Notes: a model not told the origin generated them from the sequence alone. 64,000 nucleotides of DNA from Janthinobacterium aquaticum (GCF_009208565.1 NZ_WFLK01000004.1:1-64000); one strand, 5' to 3'; counted from the stretch's first letter, positions 1-9,487 are shown. Made by a program: numbers and translations.

Positions 1-3000
1 AAGGGCGGCAGCAATACCTATGTGGTCAATATCGTGATCGATCCGGTCAACGATGCGCCAGTCGGCAGCGGCACCACGATTACCACGTCGGAAGACACGG
101 TCAAGACCGGCAATCTGCCACCCGCGAGTGATGTGGACGGCGACACCGTTACCTACACCAAGGCCAGCGATCCGTCGCACGGCACGGTCACCGTCAATCC
201 GGACGGCAGCTACACGTACACGCCAGCGGCCAACTACAACGGCAACGACAGCTTCAGCTACACCATCAACGATGGCAAGGGCGGCAGCAATACCTATGTG
301 GTCAATATCGTGATCGATCCGGTCAACGATGCGCCAGTCGGCAGCGGCACCACGATTACCACGGCAGAAGACACGGTCAAGACCGGCAATCTGCCACCCG
401 CGACTGATGTGGATGGCGACACCGTTACCTACACCAAGGCCAGCGATCCGTCGCACGGCACGGTTACCGTCAATCCGGATGGCAGCTACAGCTATGCGCC
501 AACGGCCGACTACAACGGCAACGACAGCTTCAGCTACACCATCAACGATGGCAAGGGCGGCAGCAATACCTATGTGGTCAATATCGTGATCGATCCGGTC
601 AACGATGCGCCTGTTGGTAGCGGCACCACGATTACCACGGCAGAAGACACGGTCAAAACCGGCACGCTGTCGGTGGCAACGGACGTCGATGGTGATACCG
701 TCACCTACGGCAAGGGCAGCGACCCAACCCATGGCACGGTGGTGGTCAATCCGAACGGTACCTACACGTACACGCCGGTGGCTAACTACAACGGTAACGA
801 CAGCTTCAGCTACACCATCAACGATGGCAAGGGCGGCAGCAATACCTATGTGGTCAATATCGTGATCGATCCGGTCAACGATGCGCCAGTCGGCAGCGGT
901 ACCACGATTACCACGACAGAAGACACGGTCAAAACCGGCACGCTGCCGGTGGCCACCGACGTTGACGGCGATAGCCTCACCTACGGCAAGGGCAGCGACC
1001 CGGCTCATGGCACGGTAGTGGTCAATCCGAACGGCAGCTACACGTACACGCCGGCGGCCAACTACAACGGCAACGACAGCTTTAGCTACACCATCAACGA
1101 TGGCAAGGGCGGCAGCAATACCTATGTCGTCAATATTGTCATCGATCCTGTCAACGATGCACCGGTCGGCAGCGGCACCACGATTACCACGTCGGAAGAC
1201 ACGGTCAAGACCGGCAATCTGCCACCCGCGACTGATGTGGATGGCGACACCGTTACCTACACCAAGGCCAGCGATCCGTCGCACGGCACGGTTACCGTCA
1301 ATCCGGATGGCAGCTACAGCTATGCGCCAAAGGCCGACTACAACGGCAACGACAGCTTCAGCTACACCATCAACGATGGCAAGGGCGGCAGCAATACCTA
1401 TGTGGTCAATATCGTGATCGATCCGGTCAACGATGTGCCTGTTGGTAGCGGCACCACGATTACCACGCCGGAAGACACGGTCAAAACCGGCACGCTGCCG
1501 GTGGCAACGGACGTCGATGGTGATACCGTTACCTACGGCAAGGGCAGCGACCCTGCCCACGGCACGGTGGTAGTCAATCCGAACGGCAGCTACACGTACA
1601 CGCCGGCGGCCAACTACAACGGCAACGACAGCTTCAGCTACACCATCAACGATGGCAAGGGCGGCAGCAATACCTATGTGGTCAATATCGTCATTGATCC
1701 GGTCAACGATGCGCCAGTCGGCAGCGGCACCACGATTACCACGTCGGAAGACACGGTCAAAACCGGCACGCTGCCGGTGGCAACGGACGTCGATGGTGAT
1801 GCCGTTACCTACACCAAGGCCAGCGATCCGTCGCACGGCACGGTCACCGTCAATCCGGATGGCAGCTACAGCTATGCGCCAACGGCCAACTACAACGGCA
1901 ACGACAGCTTCAGCTACACCATCAGCGATGGCAAGGGCGGCAGCAATACCTATGTCGTCAATATCGTGATCGATCCGGTCAACGATGCGCCGGTCGGCAG
2001 CGGCACCACGATTACCACGTCGGAAGACACGGTCAAAACCGGCACGCTGCCGGTGGCAACGGACGTCGATGGTGATACCGTCACCTACGGCAAGGGCAGC
2101 GACCCAACCCATGGCACGGTGGTGGTCAATCCGAACGGCAGCTACACGTACACGCCAGCGGCCAACTACAACGGCAACGACAGCTTCAGCTACACCATCA
2201 ACGATGGCAAGGGCGGCAGCAATACCTATGTGGTCAATATCGTGATCGATCCGGTCAACGATGCACCGGTCGGCAGCGGCACCACGATTACCACGGCGGA
2301 AGATACGGTCAAAACCGGCACGCTGCCGGTGGCAACGGACGTCGATGGCGACACCGTTACCTACGGCAAGGGCAGCGACCCCGCCCATGGCACGGTAGTG
2401 GTCAATCCGAACGGCAGCTACACGTACACGCCAACGGCCAACTACAACGGCAACGACAGCTTCAGCTACACCATCAACGATGGCAAGGGCGGCAGCAATA
2501 CCTATGTGGTCAATATCGTGATCGATCCGGTCAACGATGCACCGGTCGGCAGCGGCACCACGATTACCACGGCAGAAGACACGGTCAAAACCGGCACGCT
2601 GCCGGTGGCCACCGACGTTGATGGCGATAGCCTCACCTACGGCAAGGGCAGCGACCCGGCCCACGGCACGGTGGTGGTTAATCCGAACGGTACCTACACG
2701 TACACGCCGGGCGCCAACTACAATGGCGCGGACAGCTTTACCTACACCGTCAGCGACGGCAAGGGTGGCAGCAGCACTTACACCGTCAATGTGATCATCG
2801 ACGCCGTCAACGATGCGCCAACCGCGTCCGATGCCAATGTGTCGGTCGATGAGGATGCAGTACTGACGGGCCGCCTGCCGGTGGCGGTTGATGTCGATGG
2901 CGAGACGCCAAGCTATGGCAAGGGCAGCGATCCGGCCCACGGCACGGTCACCGTCAATCCGGACGGCAGCTACACCTACACGCCAGTGGCCAACTACAAT

Positions 3001-4086
3001 GGCGCCGACAGCTTTACCTATACCGTCAGCGACGGCAAGGGCGGCAACAATACCTATACCGTCAATGTCACGGTCAATTCGGTCAACGACGCACCGGTTG
3101 CACCAGGATCGGTGCCGACGCCGGCCGACCTGTCTGCTGGCGTGGCCATGCCGACGCTGACCATTCCGGCCTTTGTCGACGTCGACAGCCCCAACCTGAA
3201 CTATACGGCCACGCTGGGCAACGGTTCGGCGCTGCCGGCCTGGCTGGTATTCGACTCTGCCACGCGCACCTTCAGCGGCACGCCGGCCAGCGACGCGGCG
3301 GGTACCTACACGGTGGTGGTGCGTGGCAGCGACGGCGCCGCCTCGGCCAGCGTCACGGTCAACTTTACCGTGCTGCCGTTGCCGCCGCAGCCAGTGTCTG
3401 CGCCGGACGTGGTGACCGTGCCTGCGCCGGTTGTCGCGGAGGCGCCGCCGCCTGCAGCGCCGCTGCCGGTAGCCGCCTTGCCGCCGTTGCCAACGCTGAC
3501 GACCAGCTTTGACGTGGTCGATACGCGCATCACGCCAGCCGACACGCTCAGCGTATCGGGCAGCGGCACGCTGCTCCAGCTCGATGGCCGCGGCATTCGT
3601 GCGGCCGATCTGTCGAACCCGGATTACCGTCGTTCGGCTGAAATGAGCGATCTGTATACGGCGATGAACGGCTTCCGCACCGTGGTGGCCAAGGCGGAAA
3701 ACCCGGCGCTGATGCTGTTCCAGGGCGTACCTGACCAGTACACCGACAACGGCCGTCCGTTGTCGATGACGATCCCGGCCGATGCCTTCGTGCACACCCA
3801 GGCGGACGCCGTGGTGCGCCTGTCGGCCACCTTGCAGGACGGCCGTCCGCTGCCGTCGTGGGTACAGTTCGATTCGCAGACCGGCAAATTTACCGGCGAG
3901 GTGCCGAAAGGCCTGGTGGGCGAACTGCGCATCAAGCTGACAGCGCGCGATATCGGCGGCCATGAGGCAACGGCGCTGTTCCGCATTAACGTCGGCCAGG
4001 CGAAAAACGCCATGGGCAAGAGCGGTCTGAGCGAGCAGTTGCGCCAGGCCAGCGCCGTATCGCCCAGCTTCCGCGTGCGTGCTTAA
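1..4086 (+). CDS. Tandem-95-type repeat adhesin, C-terminal part (5' end outside window)
   Basis: The reading frame is open from base 1, so this is the 3' end of a larger gene. From base 52 there are ten near-identical 92-residue units (276 bp each), then a diverged eleventh at 2812-3087. Each unit begins DAPVGSGTTITT, contains DVDGD and HGTV, and ends in DGKGGSNTYVVNI-VIDPVN. This matches the tandem-95/VCBS/cadherin-like repeats of large type I-secreted surface proteins. Next come a putative Ig-like (He_PIG/CADG) domain at about 3088-3380, a Pro/Ala-rich linker at about 3380-3490 and a second CADG-like domain at about 3720-3990. No RTX nonapeptides (GGxGxDxxx) are visible before the basic C-terminus, SFRVRA. 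The role is probably adhesion or biofilm. The two following genes look like its export partners. Long near-identical repeats are prone to recombination and misassembly. Confidence 0.9.
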   Translation, partial: KGGSNTYVVNIVIDPVNDAPVGSGTTITTSEDTVKTGNLPPASDVDGDTVTYTKASDPSHGTVTVNPDGSYTYTPAANYNGNDSFSYTINDGKGGSNTYVVNIVIDPVNDAPVGSGTTITTAEDTVKTGNLPPATDVDGDTVTYTKASDPSHGTVTVNPDGSYSYAPTADYNGNDSFSYTINDGKGGSNTYVVNIVIDPVNDAPVGSGTTITTAEDTVKTGTLSVATDVDGDTVTYGKGSDPTHGTVVVNPNGTYTYTPVANYNGNDSFSYTINDGKGGSNTYVVNIVIDPVNDAPVGSGTTITTTEDTVKTGTLPVATDVDGDSLTYGKGSDPAHGTVVVNPNGSYTYTPAANYNGNDSFSYTINDGKGGSNTYVVNIVIDPVNDAPVGSGTTITTSEDTVKTGNLPPATDVDGDTVTYTKASDPSHGTVTVNPDGSYSYAPKADYNGNDSFSYTINDGKGGSNTYVVNIVIDPVNDVPVGSGTTITTPEDTVKTGTLPVATDVDGDTVTYGKGSDPAHGTVVVNPNGSYTYTPAANYNGNDSFSYTINDGKGGSNTYVVNIVIDPVNDAPVGSGTTITTSEDTVKTGTLPVATDVDGDAVTYTKASDPSHGTVTVNPDGSYSYAPTANYNGNDSFSYTISDGKGGSNTYVVNIVIDPVNDAPVGSGTTITTSEDTVKTGTLPVATDVDGDTVTYGKGSDPTHGTVVVNPNGSYTYTPAANYNGNDSFSYTINDGKGGSNTYVVNIVIDPVNDAPVGSGTTITTAEDTVKTGTLPVATDVDGDTVTYGKGSDPAHGTVVVNPNGSYTYTPTANYNGNDSFSYTINDGKGGSNTYVVNIVIDPVNDAPVGSGTTITTAEDTVKTGTLPVATDVDGDSLTYGKGSDPAHGTVVVNPNGTYTYTPGANYNGADSFTYTVSDGKGGSSTYTVNVIIDAVNDAPTASDANVSVDEDAVLTGRLPVAVDVDGETPSYGKGSDPAHGTVTVNPDGSYTYTPVANYNGADSFTYTVSDGKGGNNTYTVNVTVNSVNDAPVAPGSVPTPADLSAGVAMPTLTIPAFVDVDSPNLNYTATLGNGSALPAWLVFDSATRTFSGTPASDAAGTYTVVVRGSDGAASASVTVNFTVLPLPPQPVSAPDVVTVPAPVVAEAPPPAAPLPVAALPPLPTLTTSFDVVDTRITPADTLSVSGSGTLLQLDGRGIRAADLSNPDYRRSAEMSDLYTAMNGFRTVVAKAENPALMLFQGVPDQYTDNGRPLSMTIPADAFVHTQADAVVRLSATLQDGRPLPSWVQFDSQTGKFTGEVPKGLVGELRIKLTARDIGGHEATALFRINVGQAKNAMGKSGLSEQLRQASAVSPSFRVRA
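52..3087 (+). repeat. Eleven tandem 276-bp coding repeats
   Basis: Units start at 52, 328, 604, 880, 1156, 1432, 1708, 1984, 2260, 2536 and 2812. The first ten are nearly identical at DNA level. Two sequence versions alternate in the middle of the unit. Version A has NLPPAT with TKASDPSHGTVTVNPDG; version B has GTLPVAT with GKGSDPAHGTVVVNPNG. The order is A A B B A B A/B B B B, and the unit at 1708 is a B-to-A hybrid. A partial unit precedes base 52, so the array continues upstream of the window. Confidence 0.95.
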
Positions 4087-4113
4087 TTTTCAGGGAAGGC
4101 AGTACAGGGTCAC

Positions 4114-5484
4114 ATGATGGAAAACACGCAAGCCGGCGGATCCGTTCCGCTGGTAACGCTGCTCGACATGGCGCGCCGGACGCGCCATGTCGGTGACCGG
4201 GTCGAACTCGATTTTTTGGCGGTCAACGGCAGCCACGCGCTGGCGCCATACCGCCAGGCCGCTTTATGGTTCGAAGACCGCAAGGTCTGCGCGCTGTCGG
4301 GTGTGGTGCAGATCGAAGCGAATGCACCGTATGTGCAATGGCTTGAACGGCTGTGCGCCAAGGCGCCGCCAGGCGCACTGACGGCGCTCGATTTTGATGG
4401 CGAGATTGCCCAGCAATGGGCCGAATGGCTGCCGGCCTATGTACTGTGGCTGCCGCTGGCTGCTGGCGAAGGCAAGAACGCCATGCCACGGGGCGGCCTG
4501 CTGCTGGCGCGCGACATGCCGTGGCAGGAGCATGAAATCGGACTGCTGACAGAATGGTGCGATGTGCTGCGCCACGCGTATGCCGCGATCGCCAAGCCGG
4601 CACCGTGGTCGCCGTTTGCCCTGAGGTCGGGCTGGCGCCGGCGCATGGCGCATGAGAAGAGCGCAAAACTGCCATGGTGGCGCCGGCGCAAGGTGCAAGT
4701 GGCGCTGGGCGTGCTGGTGCTACTGTGCATACCGGTACGGTTGACTATCCTCGCGCCGGGCGAACTGGTGCCGGCCAATCCGGCCGCCATCCGCTCGCCG
4801 CTTGAAGGTGTGATCGAGCGCTTTCACGTCAAGCCCAACCAGCTGGTCAGGAAGGGCGATCCGCTGCTCGACTTCGACGAGGCGCAGCTTGACAGCCGCT
4901 ACCAGGTGGCGATCCAGGCGCTGTCCACGGCCGAAGCGGAATACCGGCAGTCGCTGCAACTGGCGCTCAACGACGGCAAGTCGAAAGCCTTGCTATCCGG
5001 TTTGCAGGGCAAGATCGAGGAGCGCCGCGCCGAAAGCGAGTATTTGCGTGGCCAGGCCGAGCGCGCCCACATCGTGGCGCCGCGCGACGGCATTGCCTTG
5101 TTCGACGATCCCAGCGAATGGATCGGCCGTCCGGTCATGACGGGCGAGCGCATCATGCGCATTGCCACACCGCGCGACGTGGAAATCGAAGCCTGGCTGG
5201 GCATAGGCGACGCCATTCCGCTCGACGCCGGCGCACCGGTCAGCCTGTACCTGGGCGCCAGTCCGCTGCAGCCGATCACGGCCAGCGTGCGCTATGTTTC
5301 GTACGAAGCATTGCCGCGACCGGACGGCAGCTATGCCTACCGCGTGCGCGCCACGCTCGATGGCGCAACCGAACACCGCGTCGGCCTGAAGGGCACAGCC
5401 AAGCTGACCGGCCACTGGGTGCCGGCCGCGTACTGGATCATGCGCCGGCCGCTGGCGGCGATCCGCCAGATGCTGGGCGTATAA
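4114..5484 (+). CDS. HlyD-type adaptor protein with N-terminal GAF-like region
   Basis: This is a 456-residue inner-membrane protein resembling the periplasmic adaptor (membrane fusion) subunits of type I secretion and efflux systems. Residues 1 to about 165 form a soluble region that looks like a divergent GAF domain and would lie in the cytoplasm. A basic stretch leads to one transmembrane helix near residues 193-210. A lipoyl/barrel-sandwich half motif follows (RSPLEGVIERF, then VRKGDPLLDFDEAQLDSRY), with a short coiled coil and a second half motif (HIVAPRDGIALF). The gene lies 27 bp after the adhesin and 3 bp before the M50 fusion gene, so all three are probably co-transcribed. An alternative start is the adjacent ATG at 4117. 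The adaptor assignment is good; the GAF call is by general resemblance only. Confidence 0.8.
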   Translation: MMENTQAGGSVPLVTLLDMARRTRHVGDRVELDFLAVNGSHALAPYRQAALWFEDRKVCALSGVVQIEANAPYVQWLERLCAKAPPGALTALDFDGEIAQQWAEWLPAYVLWLPLAAGEGKNAMPRGGLLLARDMPWQEHEIGLLTEWCDVLRHAYAAIAKPAPWSPFALRSGWRRRMAHEKSAKLPWWRRRKVQVALGVLVLLCIPVRLTILAPGELVPANPAAIRSPLEGVIERFHVKPNQLVRKGDPLLDFDEAQLDSRYQVAIQALSTAEAEYRQSLQLALNDGKSKALLSGLQGKIEERRAESEYLRGQAERAHIVAPRDGIALFDDPSEWIGRPVMTGERIMRIATPRDVEIEAWLGIGDAIPLDAGAPVSLYLGASPLQPITASVRYVSYEALPRPDGSYAYRVRATLDGATEHRVGLKGTAKLTGHWVPAAYWIMRRPLAAIRQMLGV

Positions 5485-5487
5485 AAC

Positions 5488-7635
5488 GTGGAAGCGACAC
5501 TGGACAGCCTGCTGCCGCCGCAGTTTGCGCACATTGCGCTGCCGCCGCTGCGTGAAGAACTGAGCCTGCATGCGGGGCCGGCGCTGGCCACCGGAGAGCC
5601 CAGCTATACGCTGGAAGACCCGGTGCGCAACCAGTTCTTCCGCGTCGACTGGCTGACGTTCGAAGTGCTGCGCCGCTGGTCGCTGGGCAGTCCGCAGCGG
5701 GTGCTCGACGACATCGTGCAGGAAACCGCGCTCGATATCGGCCTCGATGACGTCGAAGCGGTGCTGGGTTTTCTGGACCAGAACCAGCTGCTGCAGCCGG
5801 ACCCGCTGGGCAGTATCGCGGTCATGTCCAGGCGACACAAGGCGCAGCGCGGCGCATGGTATACCCAGCTGCTGCACAGCTATCTGTTTTTCCGCATCCC
5901 GCTGGTCAAGCCGGACCGCTGGCTGACGCGCGTGGCGCCGTCGTTCGAATGGCTGTTTTCGCCCGTTTTCCTGCGCCTGACACTGCTGGCGCTGGTGCTG
6001 AGCGGCATCCAGATCTATCGCGAATGGGGGCGTCTGGGCAGCATGCTGATGGACACCTTCACGCCGACCGGGCTGCTGTGCTACGGCCTGGCGCTGGCCG
6101 GTGTCAAATGCGCGCATGAACTCGGGCACGCGATTGCGGCCAAGCGGCGCGGCTGCCGCGTGCCGACCATGGGCTTGGCTTTCCTGGTGTTGTGGCCGGT
6201 GCCCTATACCGATACCAACGATGTCTGGCGTCTCAACAACAAGCACCATCGCCAGCAGGTGGCGGCGGCCGGCGTGGCGACCGAACTGATCGTGGCCATT
6301 TGGTCCTCGCTGGCCTGGGCCGTGCTGCCGGACGGCGTGCTGCGCTCGATCGTGTTTCCACTGGCCACCACCACCTGGATTGCCACGCTGGCGATCAACG
6401 CCAGCCCGTTCATGCGCTTTGACGGCTATTTCGTGGTGTCGGACTGGCTCGACATGCCCAATCTGCATGCGCGTTCGTTTGCGCTGGCGCGCTGGGATTT
6501 GCGTGAGCGCCTGTTCGGCCTGGGCGTGCCGCCGCCCGAATACTTTCCGGCGCGCCGGCACTGGGGCCTGATCCTGTTTGCCTGGGGCGTCTGGCTGTAC
6601 CGCCTGACCCTGTTTATCGGCATCGCGGTGCTGGTCTATCATTTTTTTATCAAACTGGTGGGGATCTTTTTGTTCGCGATTGAAATGAGCTGGTTTATCC
6701 TGCGCCCGCTGGCCACTGAGCTGCGCGTGTGGCGCGATCTCTGGCCGGCCATCCGGCGTACCGGCCGCACCAGGCGTTCGGCCATGCTGCTGGGTCTGGC
6801 CGTGCTGCTGTTTGTGCTGCCGTGGCCCACGCGCGTCCAGTCGAGCGGTGTGCTGCGCCCCAGCGAGGTGTTTCCCATCCATGCGCCTGAACACGCGATG
6901 GTGTCGGCGCTGCCGCTGAAAAACGGCGCCCGGGTCGAACCGGGCCAGGTCATGCTGCAGTTTGCGGTAGCGGAAAACGCCAGCCAGCGCCAGGGCCTGG
7001 AAGCGCAGATCGAATCCCTGCGCTGGCGCAGCGAAGGCGCTGGCTTCGACGCCGAGCAAAAGGCGCAAAGCATGGTGCTGCGCGAGCAGTTGGCCAGTGC
7101 CGAAGCCAAGCTGGACCTGCTCAAGGAACAGGCGGCCCGCTACCGGCCCGCCGCGCCGTTTGCCGGCACCTTGCGCGATATGGACGCCGAACTGGCGCCC
7201 GGCGTCTGGGTCGGCAAGAACGAGCGCATCGGCGTACTGGTCAGCGATCAGGGCGAGGAAGTGAGCACCTATCTCGATGAAGACACGGTGCGCCGCGTGG
7301 CGGTGGGCGACAGCGCGCGTTTCTATGCCGACGGCCTGGAAGGCCCGTTCGTGCGCCTGCAGGTGACCGGCATCGACCAGGACGCCACCCATGTGCTGCC
7401 GAGCGGCATGTGGTCGGCCCAGCACGGCGGCTCGGTGCCAGCGCATGACAAGCAGGGTTACTGGTTTCCCGAGCGCGCCGTCTACCGCGTCACGCTCAAG
7501 GTGACCGAATCGCCCGGGCCGCTGGCCGGCCATAGCTGGCGCGGCAAGGTGGTCATTGCCGCCGACTGGGAAGCGCCCGGCACGCGCCTGCTGCGCGGCG
7601 TGGCGGCTTTGCTGTGGCGTGAAGCCGGGTTTTAA
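5488..7635 (+). CDS. PqqD-like / M50 zinc metallopeptidase / HlyD-like fusion protein
   Basis: This 715-residue multi-domain membrane protein starts at GTG. Residues about 15-105 resemble a PqqD/RRE-type winged helix (LEDPVRNQFFRVDWLTFEVL). A multi-spanning M50 (site-2 protease) core carries the zinc motif HELGH at residues 210-214 and the second M50 motif NASPFMRFDGY, with its Asp near residue 312. After further membrane segments (about 375-460), the C-terminal third is HlyD-like: SSGVLRPSEVFPIHAPEHA, a coiled coil, and YRPAAPFAGTLRDM. Both metal-binding motifs look intact, so protease activity is plausible. The architecture resembles the YydH group of putative peptide zinc metalloproteases. 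The context suggests it exports or trims the upstream repeat adhesin. The substrate is inferred. Confidence 0.8.
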   Translation: MEATLDSLLPPQFAHIALPPLREELSLHAGPALATGEPSYTLEDPVRNQFFRVDWLTFEVLRRWSLGSPQRVLDDIVQETALDIGLDDVEAVLGFLDQNQLLQPDPLGSIAVMSRRHKAQRGAWYTQLLHSYLFFRIPLVKPDRWLTRVAPSFEWLFSPVFLRLTLLALVLSGIQIYREWGRLGSMLMDTFTPTGLLCYGLALAGVKCAHELGHAIAAKRRGCRVPTMGLAFLVLWPVPYTDTNDVWRLNNKHHRQQVAAAGVATELIVAIWSSLAWAVLPDGVLRSIVFPLATTTWIATLAINASPFMRFDGYFVVSDWLDMPNLHARSFALARWDLRERLFGLGVPPPEYFPARRHWGLILFAWGVWLYRLTLFIGIAVLVYHFFIKLVGIFLFAIEMSWFILRPLATELRVWRDLWPAIRRTGRTRRSAMLLGLAVLLFVLPWPTRVQSSGVLRPSEVFPIHAPEHAMVSALPLKNGARVEPGQVMLQFAVAENASQRQGLEAQIESLRWRSEGAGFDAEQKAQSMVLREQLASAEAKLDLLKEQAARYRPAAPFAGTLRDMDAELAPGVWVGKNERIGVLVSDQGEEVSTYLDEDTVRRVAVGDSARFYADGLEGPFVRLQVTGIDQDATHVLPSGMWSAQHGGSVPAHDKQGYWFPERAVYRVTLKVTESPGPLAGHSWRGKVVIAADWEAPGTRLLRGVAALLWREAGF

Positions 7636-7727
7636 TGCCAGTCATGCTCATGCTGTATTGCACGTTAATAAAAACTGCGGGAGTCGGGGCAGCTTTGTCG
7701 TAAAATTCAGCATTTCCTGACGTCCGA
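7636..7727. other. Spacer with probable promoter for the TonB-like/aroE/mtgA operon
   Basis: These 92 bp separate two co-directional operons. A TAAAAT hexamer at 7701-7706 could be a -10 box; no convincing -35 is visible. No clear terminator for the upstream gene is seen. Confidence 0.3.
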
Positions 7728-8636
7728 GTGCCTGCCCGCGTGAAGCTTCTTCCACAAAACCGCTCACAAAACCGTTTCCTGGCCATCGCCATCGGCGCCT
7801 CGGTGCTGGTGCATGGTGCTTTGCTGGCTGTGCGCTTTGTGTCGCCGCCGCCGCAACGGGCCGAGGTGACCGATCCGGGCCTCGAAGTGATCCTGGTCAA
7901 CGCCAAGCATGCGGCCAAGCCGTTGAAGGCCGAGGCGCTGGCGCAGGCCAATCTGGATGGTGGCGGCCAGGCCGACAAGGGCCGCGCCAAGTCGCCCTTG
8001 CCCGACATGCGCAAAACGGAAGAGGGCGACAGCGTCAAGGCCAATGCACGCCGCATCGCCGAACTCGAGCAGCAGCAGCAGGAACTGCTGACCCAGGCCA
8101 AAACCACGCCCTACAGTGTTGCGCCGATTACGGAAAAAGACAAACCCAATCCGCTGGCAAGCGGCTCGGACCTGCTGGAAAGCAGCAAGGCGATTGCCCG
8201 CATGGCGGCCGAAATCAGCCAGACCGTGGAAGACCAGAACAAGCGTCCGCGCAAGACCTTCATTACGCCCAGCACGCAGGAAGTCGGCTACGCCATGTAC
8301 TACAAGACCCTGCAAAAGCGCATCGAAGAAATCGGCACGCTCAACTTCCCGCAGAAAAACGGCCGCAAGATGTATGGTGAGTTGGTCGTGTATATCCCGA
8401 TTTTCCAGGACGGCACCATCTACCAGAAGGAGGGCGGCGCGCGCGTGGAAAAAAGCTCGGGCAATCCGGCGCTCGATGCGGCCGCGCTGGCCATCGTGCG
8501 CCGCGCCGCGCCGTATGGCCGCTTTCCACCGAATATGCTGTCGAGCGACAAGGACGACCTGTGGGTCGTCATTACCCGATTCAAATTTACCCGTGAAGAA
8601 AAAATGGAAGCTAACCTGACCGGCGGCGGCAATTGA
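7728..8636 (+). CDS. TonB/TolA C-terminal-domain protein
   Basis: A 302-residue protein with the layout of an energy transducer: a short basic cytoplasmic N-terminus, one transmembrane helix at about residues 17-37 with the TonB-like segment [12 protein letters not shown], a long charged periplasmic linker with a Gln-rich coiled stretch ([12 protein letters not shown]), and a C-terminal TonB-like domain ([14 protein letters not shown], then [18 protein letters not shown]). It would span from the inner membrane into the periplasm. No exbB or exbD is nearby. It starts at GTG 7728; an in-frame GTG at 7740 (giving MKLLPQN) is an alternative. Its stop codon overlaps the TTG start of aroE, so the two are translationally coupled. 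Whether it serves outer-membrane transport or an envelope-stability role is open. Confidence 0.75.
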   Translation: MPARVKLLPQNRSQNRFLAIAIGASVLVHGALLAVRFVSPPPQRAEVTDPGLEVILVNAKHAAKPLKAEALAQANLDGGGQADKGRAKSPLPDMRKTEEGDSVKANARRIAELEQQQQELLTQAKTTPYSVAPITEKDKPNPLASGSDLLESSKAIARMAAEISQTVEDQNKRPRKTFITPSTQEVGYAMYYKTLQKRIEEIGTLNFPQKNGRKMYGELVVYIPIFQDGTIYQKEGGARVEKSSGNPALDAAALAIVRRAAPYGRFPPNMLSSDKDDLWVVITRFKFTREEKMEANLTGGGN

Positions 8637-9487
8637 GCGCGCCAGCTGCAGCACCTGCGCTGTATTGCGTATTCGGCAATCCGATCGCGCACAGCAAGTC
8701 GCCGCTGATCCACGCCGCCTTTGCGCAGCAGACTGGCGAGGTCATTGCCTATGAGCGCCGGCTGGCGCCGCTGGACGGTTTTGCGCTGGCCGCGCGCAGC
8801 TTTGCCGCCGAAGGCGGACGTGGCGCCAACGTCACGGTGCCGTTCAAGCTTGATGCCTGCGCGCTGGCGACAGAACTGACGCCGCGCGCGAAGGCCGCAG
8901 GCGCCGTCAATACCTTGCGCTTCGAGGCAGACGCCATTGTTGGCGACAATACCGACGGCGCCGGCCTGGTGGCCGACATCGTGCGCAATGCCGGCGTGGC
9001 GCTGGCTGGCAAACGCATCCTGCTGCTGGGCGCCGGCGGCGCGGCGCGCGGCGTGGTGCTGCCGCTGCTCGAACAAGGTCCGCAGGAGATCGTGATTGCC
9101 AACCGCACCGTGGCTACCGCCATAACGCTGGTGACGCAGTTTGCCGATGCTGTCAAACATGACGGCCAGTTGCAGGCCTGCGGCTTCGAGCAGGCGCAAG
9201 GCAGCTTTGACGTCATCATCAACGCCACCTCGGCCAGCCTGGCCGGCGACCTGCCGCCCGTGCCGGCCAGCGTATTCGGCCCGCAAACGCTGGCGCTCGA
9301 CATGATGTACGGCGCGCAGCCGACCGTGTTCATGGACTTTGCCGCCAGCCATGGCGCGCAGGTACGCGACGGGCTGGGCATGCTGGTCGAGCAGGCGGCC
9401 GAAGCGTTTTATGTGTGGCGCGGCGTGCGTCCGCAAACGCAGCAGCTGCTGGCCGAATTGCGCGCGCAACTGGATACGGCAGCGTGA
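8633..9487 (+). CDS. aroE: Shikimate dehydrogenase (NADP+)
   Basis: Reduces 3-dehydroshikimate to shikimate in the cytosol, the fourth step of the chorismate pathway to aromatic amino acids. The 284-residue length is normal. The shikimate-binding motif NPIAHSKSP lies near the N-terminus, the catalytic Lys is in [10 protein letters not shown], the catalytic Asp is in GDNTDGAG, and the NADP-binding glycine loop is [11 protein letters not shown]. The start is TTG at 8633, which overlaps the stop of the preceding gene; no better ATG or GTG preserves the N-terminal beta strand. mtgA follows with a 4-bp overlap. Confidence 0.95.
   Translation: MSAPAAAPALYCVFGNPIAHSKSPLIHAAFAQQTGEVIAYERRLAPLDGFALAARSFAAEGGRGANVTVPFKLDACALATELTPRAKAAGAVNTLRFEADAIVGDNTDGAGLVADIVRNAGVALAGKRILLLGAGGAARGVVLPLLEQGPQEIVIANRTVATAITLVTQFADAVKHDGQLQACGFEQAQGSFDVIINATSASLAGDLPPVPASVFGPQTLALDMMYGAQPTVFMDFAASHGAQVRDGLGMLVEQAAEAFYVWRGVRPQTQQLLAELRAQLDTAA

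Noticed and set aside
52-3087. Regularly spaced repeats considered as CRISPR
   Set aside because: Units are 276 bp without distinct spacers and are in frame with a protein.
4993-7533. Long minus-strand open frame of about 846 codons opposite the HlyD/M50 genes
   Set aside because: It lies antisense to genes with clear motifs, has His/Arg/Gln-rich composition typical of reverse frames in GC-rich DNA, and matches no domain.
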